Shown here in pieces: positions 29,704 to 36,354 of a stretch of 64,000 nt of DNA. Origin of the DNA: Mesonia ostreae (GTDB taxonomy: Bacteria; Bacteroidota; Bacteroidia; Flavobacteriales; Flavobacteriaceae). The first letter of the stretch is position 1, and the number at the start of each line of letters is the position of its first letter. The notes under the pieces are model-generated. The model did not search any database. It was not told where the DNA came from and saw nothing but the letters and a program-made list of their open reading frames with translations. Made by a program: the position numbers and the translations under genes. The DNA lies in the NCBI RefSeq assembly GCF_031845265.1, contig NZ_JAVRBG010000016.1, positions 1 to 64,000 of the forward strand, in the 5' to 3' direction.

Positions 29704-30486
29704 ATGAAAAAGCAAACCTCTACCTCCATTTTAACTACGCGTAACTTAAGTATAGGTTATGAAGATAAGTTGGTGGCAAAAAATATAAACCTCAACATTC
29801 ATCCAGGAGAATTGATTGCGGTGATTGGCGTTAATGGATCGGGGAAATCTACTTTACTAAAAACCATTACCAAAGAATTAGAGCCCACTTCTGGAGAAGT
29901 ATTTTTAGAAGACACTGCTTTAGAGAAAATATCAGCAAAAGAGATTTCAGAAAAAATAAGCATTGTGCTTACCGAAACTCATTTTTCAAAAAATTTAAGC
30001 GTCAAAGAACTAATTGCCTTAGGAAGGCACCCCTACACCAATTGGCTGGGCGTTTTAAGTCAACAAGATAAAGAGGCTATTTATAATGCGATTGAGTTGA
30101 TAGATCTTCAGGATTTAGCAGATAGAAAGTGCAGCAGTTTAAGTGACGGACAGTTACAAAAAGTGATGCTTGCCAGAGCACTTGCGCAAGATACTCCGCT
30201 TATTATTTTAGACGAGCCCACCACTCATCTCGATTTGTACCACAAAGCCTTTGTTTTAAAACTGCTGAAAAAGCTATCTAAAACCACTCAAAAGGCCATT
30301 GTGTTTGCTACCCATGAAATCGATTTAGCCTTGCAATTGTGTGATCAGATTATACTGATAAATGATGGAAAAGTATTTCAACAAACGCCAGAAGAACTCA
30401 TCAAACAAAAACACCTAGAACATCTTTTCCCCAGCGACCTTATTCAGTTTGATGCCGTAAGTAAAAGCTTCAAAATTAAAAGTTAA
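29704..30486 (+). CDS. btuD: ABC transporter ATPase (BtuD-like)
   Basis: 260 residues from the ATG at 29704; an upstream in-frame start at 29665 would lie inside the permease gene and is rejected. Walker A GVNGSGKST (about 45-53), signature LSDGQLQ (variant of LSGGQ), Walker B LIILDEPTTHLDL and the switch histidine in FATHE are all present. It powers import through the FecCD permease. Starts two bases after the permease stop. Confidence 0.93.
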   Translation: MKKQTSTSILTTRNLSIGYEDKLVAKNINLNIHPGELIAVIGVNGSGKSTLLKTITKELEPTSGEVFLEDTALEKISAKEISEKISIVLTETHFSKNLSVKELIALGRHPYTNWLGVLSQQDKEAIYNAIELIDLQDLADRKCSSLSDGQLQKVMLARALAQDTPLIILDEPTTHLDLYHKAFVLKLLKKLSKTTQKAIVFATHEIDLALQLCDQIILINDGKVFQQTPEELIKQKHLEHLFPSDLIQFDAVSKSFKIKS

Positions 30487-30543
30487 GTATTTTAACTTAG
30501 GAGTGCTTATATGTATATTTGAAAGATTTATTACTAGAATCTC

Positions 30544-31920
30544 ATGCAAGAATCTCATCTTCTTATCATTGCCGGAATTTTTATTTTTCTTAGCGGAATT
30601 ATATTAGGCATCTTGATAAAGCATCTAAATAGTAGCAAAAAAACGGCAGACTTAGAAAGTTTTGGTAAACAGAAAGAATTAGAGCTGAATGCTTTACAAG
30701 AGCAACAAGAAAAATCTGAAGCTTATTTTTTGACGCTTAAAGCGGAAATGCAGCAAGAAATTAAGGAAACTGGAAGAGACCGCGAGGAAATTAGAAGTGA
30801 GAAAGATTTCTTTAAAAATGAGCTTACGCGGAAAAATGTAGAGTTTGAAAATTTAAAACAACGTAACGAAGAACAGAAGAATGAAGTAGCGCAACTGCAA
30901 GAAAAATTTCAGAAAGAGTTTGAAAATTTAGCCAATAAAATCTTAGAGCAGAAATCAGAAAAGTTTACACTTCAGAATAAAGAAAATATTCAAAATATTT
31001 TACATCCGCTGCAAGAGAAAATTAAAGTCTTTGAAGAAAAAGTAGATCGAAACAGCGAAAATTCCTTAAGAAGACACGCCGAATTAGGAAAACAACTCGA
31101 ATTTCTCAATGAACAAAATGTAAAAATTAGTGAAGAGGCTACAAACCTTACCAAAGCTTTAAAAGGTGATACTAAAATGCAAGGAAATTGGGGTGAAATG
31201 ATTTTGGAAAGAGTCATGGAACGCAGCGGACTTCAAAAAAATAGCGAATATTTTGTACAGCAAAGCTTTACTACCCAAGATGGAAAACGAGTTATGCCCG
31301 ATGTAGTGATTAAATTACCTGGAGAAAAGAAAATGATTATTGATGCCAAAGTTTCTCTCAATGCTTACGAGCGTTATATGAATGAAGACGACGAGACTCA
31401 AAAGCCGATGCATTTAAAAAATCATTTGATTTCTGTAAAGAAAAGAGTGGATGAATTAAGTAAAAAGAACTACCATCAACTTTACCAAATGGAAAGTCCA
31501 GATTTTGTATTGCTTTTTATTCCTATTGAGGCGGCATTTGCGATTGCTTCAAATAAATATCCTCAATTATACAATGATGCTTTTGATAAAAATATTATTA
31601 TTGTTACACCTACCACCTTACTTGCGGTTTTAAAAACCATTGATAGTATGTGGCAAAATGAAAAGCAAAAACAAAATGCGATTGAAATTGCTACTCAGGC
31701 AGGCGCTTTGTACGATTCTTTTGCTAACTTAACCGAGGAGTTATTAAAGCTAGGAAGACAGATAGGAACCGTACAAGGCAGTTATGAGACGGCAATGAAA
31801 AAGCTTACGGGAAAAGGGAACTTGATTCGTAGAGTAGAAAAACTGAAGAAACTTGGCGCAAAAGCCAGTAAACAAATAGATCAAAAATTGGTGGGTCTTA
31901 GTAATGATGAGGATACTTAA
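30544..31920 (+). CDS. rmuC: DNA recombination protein RmuC
   Basis: 458 residues: one N-terminal membrane helix (about 5-26), a long coiled coil (about 30-190) and the RmuC nuclease-like domain (about 200-400; MQGNWGEMILERVMERSGL, VIKLPGEKKMIIDAKVSLNAYERY, PDFVLLFIPIEAAF). RmuC-family proteins limit rearrangement at inverted repeats and have a predicted restriction-endonuclease-like fold. The D-x(n)-DAK motif (VIIDAKVS type) is kept. It is about 57 bases downstream of btuD and may be read from a separate promoter. Confidence 0.93.
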   Translation: MQESHLLIIAGIFIFLSGIILGILIKHLNSSKKTADLESFGKQKELELNALQEQQEKSEAYFLTLKAEMQQEIKETGRDREEIRSEKDFFKNELTRKNVEFENLKQRNEEQKNEVAQLQEKFQKEFENLANKILEQKSEKFTLQNKENIQNILHPLQEKIKVFEEKVDRNSENSLRRHAELGKQLEFLNEQNVKISEEATNLTKALKGDTKMQGNWGEMILERVMERSGLQKNSEYFVQQSFTTQDGKRVMPDVVIKLPGEKKMIIDAKVSLNAYERYMNEDDETQKPMHLKNHLISVKKRVDELSKKNYHQLYQMESPDFVLLFIPIEAAFAIASNKYPQLYNDAFDKNIIIVTPTTLLAVLKTIDSMWQNEKQKQNAIEIATQAGALYDSFANLTEELLKLGRQIGTVQGSYETAMKKLTGKGNLIRRVEKLKKLGAKASKQIDQKLVGLSNDEDT

Positions 31921-31931
31921 TTTATAGAAAA

Positions 31932-32297
31932 ATGAAAAAAACACTTATTTATATATTACTCGGTATAGCGCTAGTGGCTATTATTTTTTACTCTTTTATT
32001 TACTTTGTTCCTTATAGTAAAGGTACACGAGCGGGAGAGCTTATTAAATTTAGTAATCGCGGCGTAATCGTAAAAACGTGGGAAGGTGAAATAAGTCAAG
32101 GGATTAGTGGGGCTCAAATTTTTACGTTTTCAGTATTAGATCAAGAAGAGGAAGTCATTGAGAAACTGAATACCTATCAAGGAGAATATGTAGAACTTAC
32201 CTATGTAGAAAGATACGGGACTTTTATTTTTTGGGGCGATACCAAATATTTTATCACAGAAGTAGAACTTTCTAATTCACCTCATTTTAGAAGATAA
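31932..32297 (+). CDS. small membrane-anchored hypothetical protein
   Basis: 121 residues with one N-terminal membrane helix (about 4-27) and a small beta-rich C-terminal part (RGVIVKTWEGEIS, FTFSVLDQEEEVIEKL, VELTYVERYGTFIFWGDTKYFITEV). This pattern recurs in Flavobacteriaceae, often under a misleading dehydrogenase name; there is no dehydrogenase fold here. The extracytoplasmic domain resembles an OB-like barrel, but I cannot prove it. It follows rmuC by 11 bases. Confidence 0.65.
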   Translation: MKKTLIYILLGIALVAIIFYSFIYFVPYSKGTRAGELIKFSNRGVIVKTWEGEISQGISGAQIFTFSVLDQEEEVIEKLNTYQGEYVELTYVERYGTFIFWGDTKYFITEVELSNSPHFRR

Positions 32298-32338
32298 ATT
32301 TAAGCTTCATCCAATTTAATTAATGAACTAAAAATAGT

Positions 32339-32433
32339 GCGCAAGGGATTGCAGCGGCATCCTTTTTTAGATTTCTGCGAGAGCAGAAATCTAAAAAAGA
32401 TATAGCGTAAAGCCCGACCCGTTAGGGATGCGC
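32339..32433 (+). ncRNA. structured RNA repeat, copy 2
   Basis: Same element as at 13777-13873. The outer stem is GCGCA (32339-32343) with TGCGC (32429-32433); GGAT/ATCC hairpin; a 16-bp perfect stem TTTTTTAGATTTCTGC/GCAGAAATCTAAAAAA; and a short CCC-GTTA-GGG hairpin. Relative to copy 1 a T-A pair in the outer stem became C-G, and the variable arms changed on both sides. It ends 15 bases before the thioesterase start. Confidence 0.65.
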
Positions 32434-32448
32434 CCAAAGAAAACAATT

Positions 32449-32991
32449 ATGAATATAGAATTTAGAAATGTTGAAGAATCTCAAATCGAGATGTGCGAAT
32501 TAATGCTTCCTTCCCACTCTAATTTTAATGGAAAAATTCATGGAGGTCATATTTTGTCTCTGCTAGATCAAATTGCTTTTGCTTGCGCTTCTAAACATAG
32601 CCGTGCATATTGCGTGACCGCAAGTGTAGATACGGTAGATTTTTTAAATCCTATAGAAATTGGCGAATTGGTAACGATGAAAGCATCTGTAAATTATGTA
32701 GGAAATTCTTCTATGGTGATTGGGATTAGAGTGGAAGCAGAAGATATACAAACTGGCGTGGTAAAGCATTGTAATTCATCCTACATTACGATGGTAGCTA
32801 AAGATGATCAAGGAAATTCGGTGAAAATCCCCGGACTTATTTTAGATAATGAAAATGAAATACGACGCTTTCTAAAATGTGTAAAGCGTATGAAGATGAA
32901 GCAACATAGAACTGAAGAATTTCATGAAACCGATTTTTCATCTAAAAAGTATTTAGATGAACTGCAAAAATACCGAGTAATACTACCTTAA
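32449..32991 (+). CDS. hotdog-fold acyl-CoA thioesterase
   Basis: 180 residues from the ATG at 32449. A start at 32428 is possible in frame, but its first codons lie inside the structured repeat and do not belong to the family. The hotdog acyl-CoA thioesterase motif is clear: NGKIHGGHILSLLDQIAFACA (about 25-45), VTASVDTVDFLNPIEIG and VNYVGNSSMVIGIRVEAED. Such enzymes hydrolyse acyl-CoA to free acid and CoA in the cytoplasm. Substrate length cannot be told. The charged C-terminal 45 residues are extra to the core domain. Confidence 0.9.
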   Translation: MNIEFRNVEESQIEMCELMLPSHSNFNGKIHGGHILSLLDQIAFACASKHSRAYCVTASVDTVDFLNPIEIGELVTMKASVNYVGNSSMVIGIRVEAEDIQTGVVKHCNSSYITMVAKDDQGNSVKIPGLILDNENEIRRFLKCVKRMKMKQHRTEEFHETDFSSKKYLDELQKYRVILP

Positions 32992-33061
32992 AGGTTAAAC
33001 CTCTATAAAAATATGTATTTGCTATCGTATTTTTGGTATATTATCTAAAAATAAACTATCT

Positions 33062-33457
33062 ATGAAAACAAAATTATTACTCTTAGTTGTAAGCATCTGT
33101 CTTTTTAGTTGCTCTCCAAACATTGTGAACACGTGGAATATTGATACTTATGAAGTGGTGAACGATAAGGGGCAAAATACTTCCGCTCAAAATATTGGAA
33201 GCATAGAATTTAAAAGAAATGGAAAAGGAACTAAAAATATAAGCTACAGTGTTTTTCAAAATGACTTTATGGACGAAAGTAATTTTAAGTACCAATTAAG
33301 TGAGGGCTATATCGTTATTAAAAATGAAGATAAAAATGCAAAAGATAAATCTGCACTTAACAAAACTTGGATTATCGTAAGCGATAAGAAGAAAAGTCAA
33401 GTTTGGAAATCTACCGATGGCGGTAAAAGTGTTCAAACTTTAAAATTGAGCAGGTAA
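33062..33457 (+). CDS. small lipocalin-like lipoprotein
   Basis: 131 residues with a lipobox (FSC, Cys17). The rest resembles the short lipocalin-like domain of Bacteroidota: NTWNIDTYEVVNDKG at the start, FKRNGKGTKNISYS, and a W-rich C-terminal strand WIIVSDKKKSQVWKS. Function unknown. Single gene followed by a bidirectional terminator. Confidence 0.7.
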   Translation: MKTKLLLLVVSICLFSCSPNIVNTWNIDTYEVVNDKGQNTSAQNIGSIEFKRNGKGTKNISYSVFQNDFMDESNFKYQLSEGYIVIKNEDKNAKDKSALNKTWIIVSDKKKSQVWKSTDGGKSVQTLKLSR

Positions 33458-33477
33458 AAACTACCGAAATATCTATG

Positions 33478-33508
33478 AAAACCACCTTTTAAAAAAGGTG
33501 GTTTTTTT
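33478..33508. terminator. bidirectional terminator
   Basis: AAAACCACCTTTT pairs with AAAAGGTGGTTTT, with T runs on both strands, between the convergent lipocalin-like and DUF423 genes. Confidence 0.85.
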
Positions 33509-33509
33509 G

Positions 33510-33905
33510 TTATAAGAATTTTCCGTACGAAAGAATATAAATGAGCATACACGCCCAACCCGCTACCAAAAGCAAACCTCCTAATGGTGTTACTGGTCCT
33601 AGTAGTTTTATTTTATTTCCCTTGGCGGAAGTAATACAGAGACCATATATGCTAAAACTGAAGAGAAAAGTTCCTAGTATAAATAACCAAACCATGATTA
33701 CTTCTACTGTATTTACCAAAGGAAATTGAACTCCTACGATTAAAAGTACAAGGGCGTGGTACATTTGGTATTTGACTCCGGTTTCAAAACTAACTAATTG
33801 TTCCTGATTGAAGATTTTCTTGAGTGCGTGCGCTCCAAAAGCACCAAATATAATCGCCAAGCCGCCGTATAAGGCAGCAAAAATTAAGGTTAATTCTTTT
33901 ATCAT
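33510..33905 (-). CDS. DUF423 membrane protein
   Basis: 131 residues, four membrane helices (about 4-24, 45-62, 69-90, 100-125). FGAFGAHALKK, ETGVKYQMYHALVLL and PLGGLLLVAGWA are DUF423 (YwdK/YgdD-like) hallmarks. Function is unknown in all bacteria I know of. Single gene. Confidence 0.9.
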   Translation of the reverse strand: MIKELTLIFAALYGGLAIIFGAFGAHALKKIFNQEQLVSFETGVKYQMYHALVLLIVGVQFPLVNTVEVIMVWLFILGTFLFSFSIYGLCITSAKGNKIKLLGPVTPLGGLLLVAGWACMLIYILSYGKFL

Positions 33906-34039
33906 AGATTTATTTTGAAGTATTAAATTGGTGTGGTTGATATTGCAAAGATAAAAACTAAAGCTTGGCTTCTAGCATAAATCATCCTTTTGAATTCTAT
34001 CTAAACCGAGCTCAGCATTCCTTTCTTATTTTTAATATA

Positions 34040-34115
34040 TATCGCCTTAAAAAGCGATAATCGAAATTATCGTTTAATTAGACGATAATTGTATATATCG
34101 TTTTAAATACCGATA
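34040..34115. promoter_or_regulatory. operator array ahead of the SatD-like gene
   Basis: Three copies of TATCG-N10-CGATA (34040-34059, 34068-34087, 34096-34115) repeat with an exact 28-base period, each pair separated by 8 bases. The last half-site ends 7 bases before the ATG at 34123. The regularity points to cooperative binding of a dimeric regulator, most simply the SatD-like protein acting on its own gene. Confidence 0.75.
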
Positions 34116-34122
34116 TTTGAAT

Positions 34123-34737
34123 ATGACAAGTATAATCACAGGAGATATTGTGGCTTCTAGAAGCAAGCACAGTCCAGACGAATACCTAAATAAGCTGCGT
34201 TATGCCTTAGAAATCATTCAGCCGCAAAAATCCCTTTGGGAGATTTTTAGAGGAGATAGCTTTCAGGTAGAAATTGAGAACCCCTTACAAGCTTTTTGGA
34301 GTACGATCTATATAAAAGCGGTAATCAAGACGATTAAAAATTTGGATGTACGAATGGCCATTGGGATGGGTGATAAAACCTATGAAGCTCCCCAAATAAC
34401 CGAATCTAACGGCTCTGCTTTTATACGATCTGGAGAAATCTTCGAAAATTTAAAGAAAGAGAAGACCAATCTCGCCATAAAAACAGGAAAAGAGTTTTTA
34501 GATAAAGAATTAAATACTTATTTTCAATTGACCTTAATTGCGATGGATTATTGGACAGTCAACTCGGCGGAAGTAATTCAACTCACGATGGAAAATCCTA
34601 AGCATAGCCAAAAGGAACTAGGTCTTCTTATCGGAATTAAACAAAATACGGTAAGCGAGCGTCAAAAGAGAGCTTTTTGGGAGGAGCTTCAAGCTTTTAA
34701 TGAAGTGTTTTCTCATAAAATAAAATCTATACTATAA
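34123..34737 (+). CDS. SatD-like DNA-binding protein
   Basis: 204 residues from the ATG at 34123 (MTSIITGDIVASR); a TTG two codons upstream is in frame but less convincing. The N-terminal part matches the SatD family (ITGDIVASR, WEIFRGDSFQVEI, RMAIGMG), and the C terminus (about 155-190) has a helix-turn-helix, SQKELGLLIGIKQNTVSERQKRA. It probably represses its own operon through the 28-base repeats in front of it. The next gene starts one base after the stop. What signal it reads is unknown. Confidence 0.8.
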   Translation: MTSIITGDIVASRSKHSPDEYLNKLRYALEIIQPQKSLWEIFRGDSFQVEIENPLQAFWSTIYIKAVIKTIKNLDVRMAIGMGDKTYEAPQITESNGSAFIRSGEIFENLKKEKTNLAIKTGKEFLDKELNTYFQLTLIAMDYWTVNSAEVIQLTMENPKHSQKELGLLIGIKQNTVSERQKRAFWEELQAFNEVFSHKIKSIL

Positions 34738-34738
34738 T

Positions 34739-35446
34739 ATGCTACTGGCACTGCAACTTTTATTCGCGCATTTTTTGGGAGATTTTCTTTTTCAGCCTTA
34801 CAGTTGGGTAAAAGATAAAGAGCGTAGAAAGTTAGCTTCGCCAAAACTGTATTTCCATATCCTGGTTCATATAGGTTTAAGCTATTTATTTATGTGGGAT
34901 TTTAGCTTGTGGTATATTCCACTTATTGTTGGTGGAACTCATCTTATCATAGATGCTGGAAAATTAAGTTTACAAAACGACAGGAATAAGCGGTCATTAT
35001 TTTTTATAGATCAGGTTTTACACCTCATCGTCATCTTTGTGATTGCATTTGCTCGAAAAGGAAATTTACAATTGATAAATATTCCTAAAGAACTCTGGCT
35101 CTATCTCTTAGGAGCATTTTTGGTGACCAATCCCGCTTCCATAAGTATAAAAACACTTATCTCTGTCTATACTCCAAAAACGGAAATAGGCGAAGATGAT
35201 TCGCTCAACAATGCAGGGAAATATATTGGTATTTTAGAACGCTTATTGGTGTACGTTTTTATTATTACACAACATTGGGAAGGCGTAGGCTTTTTAATTG
35301 CTGCTAAATCTATCTTCCGCTTTAGCGATCTCACTCAATCTAAAGACCGAAAGCTTACCGAGTATATTCTTATAGGTACTTTACTGAGTTTTGGAATTGC
35401 TATTGGAGTAGCGCTTATGGTAAACGTTTTGCGTTTCGCGGTATAA
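34739..35446 (+). CDS. DUF3307 membrane protein
   Basis: 235 residues, about seven membrane helices. The start LLFAHFLGDFLFQPYSWVKDK and the later HLIIDAGKL match DUF3307, conserved membrane proteins commonly encoded next to SatD-like proteins. Conserved His and Asp residues (H11/D15, H31, H75/D79 or nearby) sit in or near helices, as in membrane hydrolases. The function is unknown. Co-transcribed with the SatD-like regulator (gap of 1 base). Confidence 0.82.
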   Translation: MLLALQLLFAHFLGDFLFQPYSWVKDKERRKLASPKLYFHILVHIGLSYLFMWDFSLWYIPLIVGGTHLIIDAGKLSLQNDRNKRSLFFIDQVLHLIVIFVIAFARKGNLQLINIPKELWLYLLGAFLVTNPASISIKTLISVYTPKTEIGEDDSLNNAGKYIGILERLLVYVFIITQHWEGVGFLIAAKSIFRFSDLTQSKDRKLTEYILIGTLLSFGIAIGVALMVNVLRFAV

Positions 35447-35455
35447 AACGCCAAA

Positions 35456-35476
35456 ATCCCAGATATATACTGGGAT
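35456..35476. other. small perfect hairpin
   Basis: ATCCCAG/CTGGGAT with a 7-base loop, ten bases after the DUF3307 stop. No U-run follows, so it may be a weak terminator or RNA-stability element. Confidence 0.4.
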
Positions 35477-35593
35477 CTCACGCTTTTTAACTTATCCAGA
35501 AGACTAAAATCTTAAGCTACGGAAAATTTCATCTATACTAAATCTACTCAAAAGAGAAGGATTTTAAAGACTTAATCCTTCAACTGGATTGGT

Positions 35594-36064
35594 TTAATTG
35601 TTCTCTTCTCTTACAAATTCTCCTGCAAGAGTGAAATATAAATCAAGACCATTAGATAAGTCGATTTCATACTCTGTACTTTCCGTATCAATTCCAATCA
35701 TTTGTAAATCTGCATAATTCTGAATTACATAATTAGCTATAGACTCGGGTACAATTCCTTGCGGAAGTTCTTGGGTTTGTCCATCTACATCTAACCAATT
35801 TCCTTCCGAAGAAAAATCAACTTCGAAACCGTTAGATAGATTTACTTCATATAAAGTTCCGTCGGGTTCTACTTGGTTGTTTTTCTCTACTCTTGTGTAG
35901 GTTGTATTTGGAAAATAAGTGGTCACAAATGTTTTTGCTGAAGCAGGAAGCTCTTCAGCTTGAATAACTTGATCGCTGTTAGAGTTTTCATCATCATTAC
36001 TACAGGAAATTAAAGTGAGCACACTCAAACTTAAAAAGGCTACGGGTTTTAGAAATTTTTTCAT
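35594..36064 (-). CDS. PepSY-like (BLIP-fold) lipoprotein
   Basis: 156 residues with a lipobox (LISC, Cys21) and acidic linker SNDDENSN. Two PepSY-like/DUF2874 repeats follow (about 38-90 and 95-156), each ending in YEVNLSNGFEVDFSSEG or YEIDLSNGLDLYFTLAG. The fold resembles beta-lactamase inhibitor protein and PepSY domains and is found in many Bacteroidota envelope lipoproteins of unknown role. Single gene; a MITE-like repeat sits upstream. Confidence 0.82.
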   Translation of the reverse strand: MKKFLKPVAFLSLSVLTLISCSNDDENSNSDQVIQAEELPASAKTFVTTYFPNTTYTRVEKNNQVEPDGTLYEVNLSNGFEVDFSSEGNWLDVDGQTQELPQGIVPESIANYVIQNYADLQMIGIDTESTEYEIDLSNGLDLYFTLAGEFVREENN

Positions 36065-36147
36065 CAGTATATGTTTTAGAATTTAAGTAAAACTAAACAG
36101 GGAATCTGGAAACATGTTGGAAGAGATAATTAATTTTCATAATACAA

Positions 36148-36334
36148 AAGAGGCTGTCTAAAAAGATTTGAATACTGTTATTCTGAAACTGCCCGTACTA
36201 TTCAGGCGGATTTATTTCAGAATCTCATCATATTGATTCGCAAATCAGTATGAGAACCTGAATCAAGCCCGCCTGATTGAATTCACTTCGGGCAGGTTCA
36301 GAATGACAGAAATAGACTTTTTAGACAGCCTCTT
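36148..36334. repeat. MITE-like element with dispersed repeat copy B
   Basis: Perfect 18-bp terminal inverted repeats, AAGAGGCTGTCTAAAAAG (36148-36165) and its complement (36317-36334), bound a 187-bp unit with no coding capacity. Inside, 36176-36308 is a diverged, inverted copy of 12041-12168, and its own ends are also inverted (TGTTATTCTGAAACTGCCCG against TGTCATTCTGAACCTGCCCG, 18 of 20). It lies between the carB stop and the PepSY-like gene start. No clear target-site duplication is visible. Confidence 0.75.
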
Positions 36335-36354
36335 AAATCTATAATTTATTTTTC

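Noticed and set aside
32428..32448. Seven-codon N-terminal extension of the thioesterase
   Set aside because: Its first bases are the 3' arm of the structured repeat; the ATG at 32449 fits the family start.
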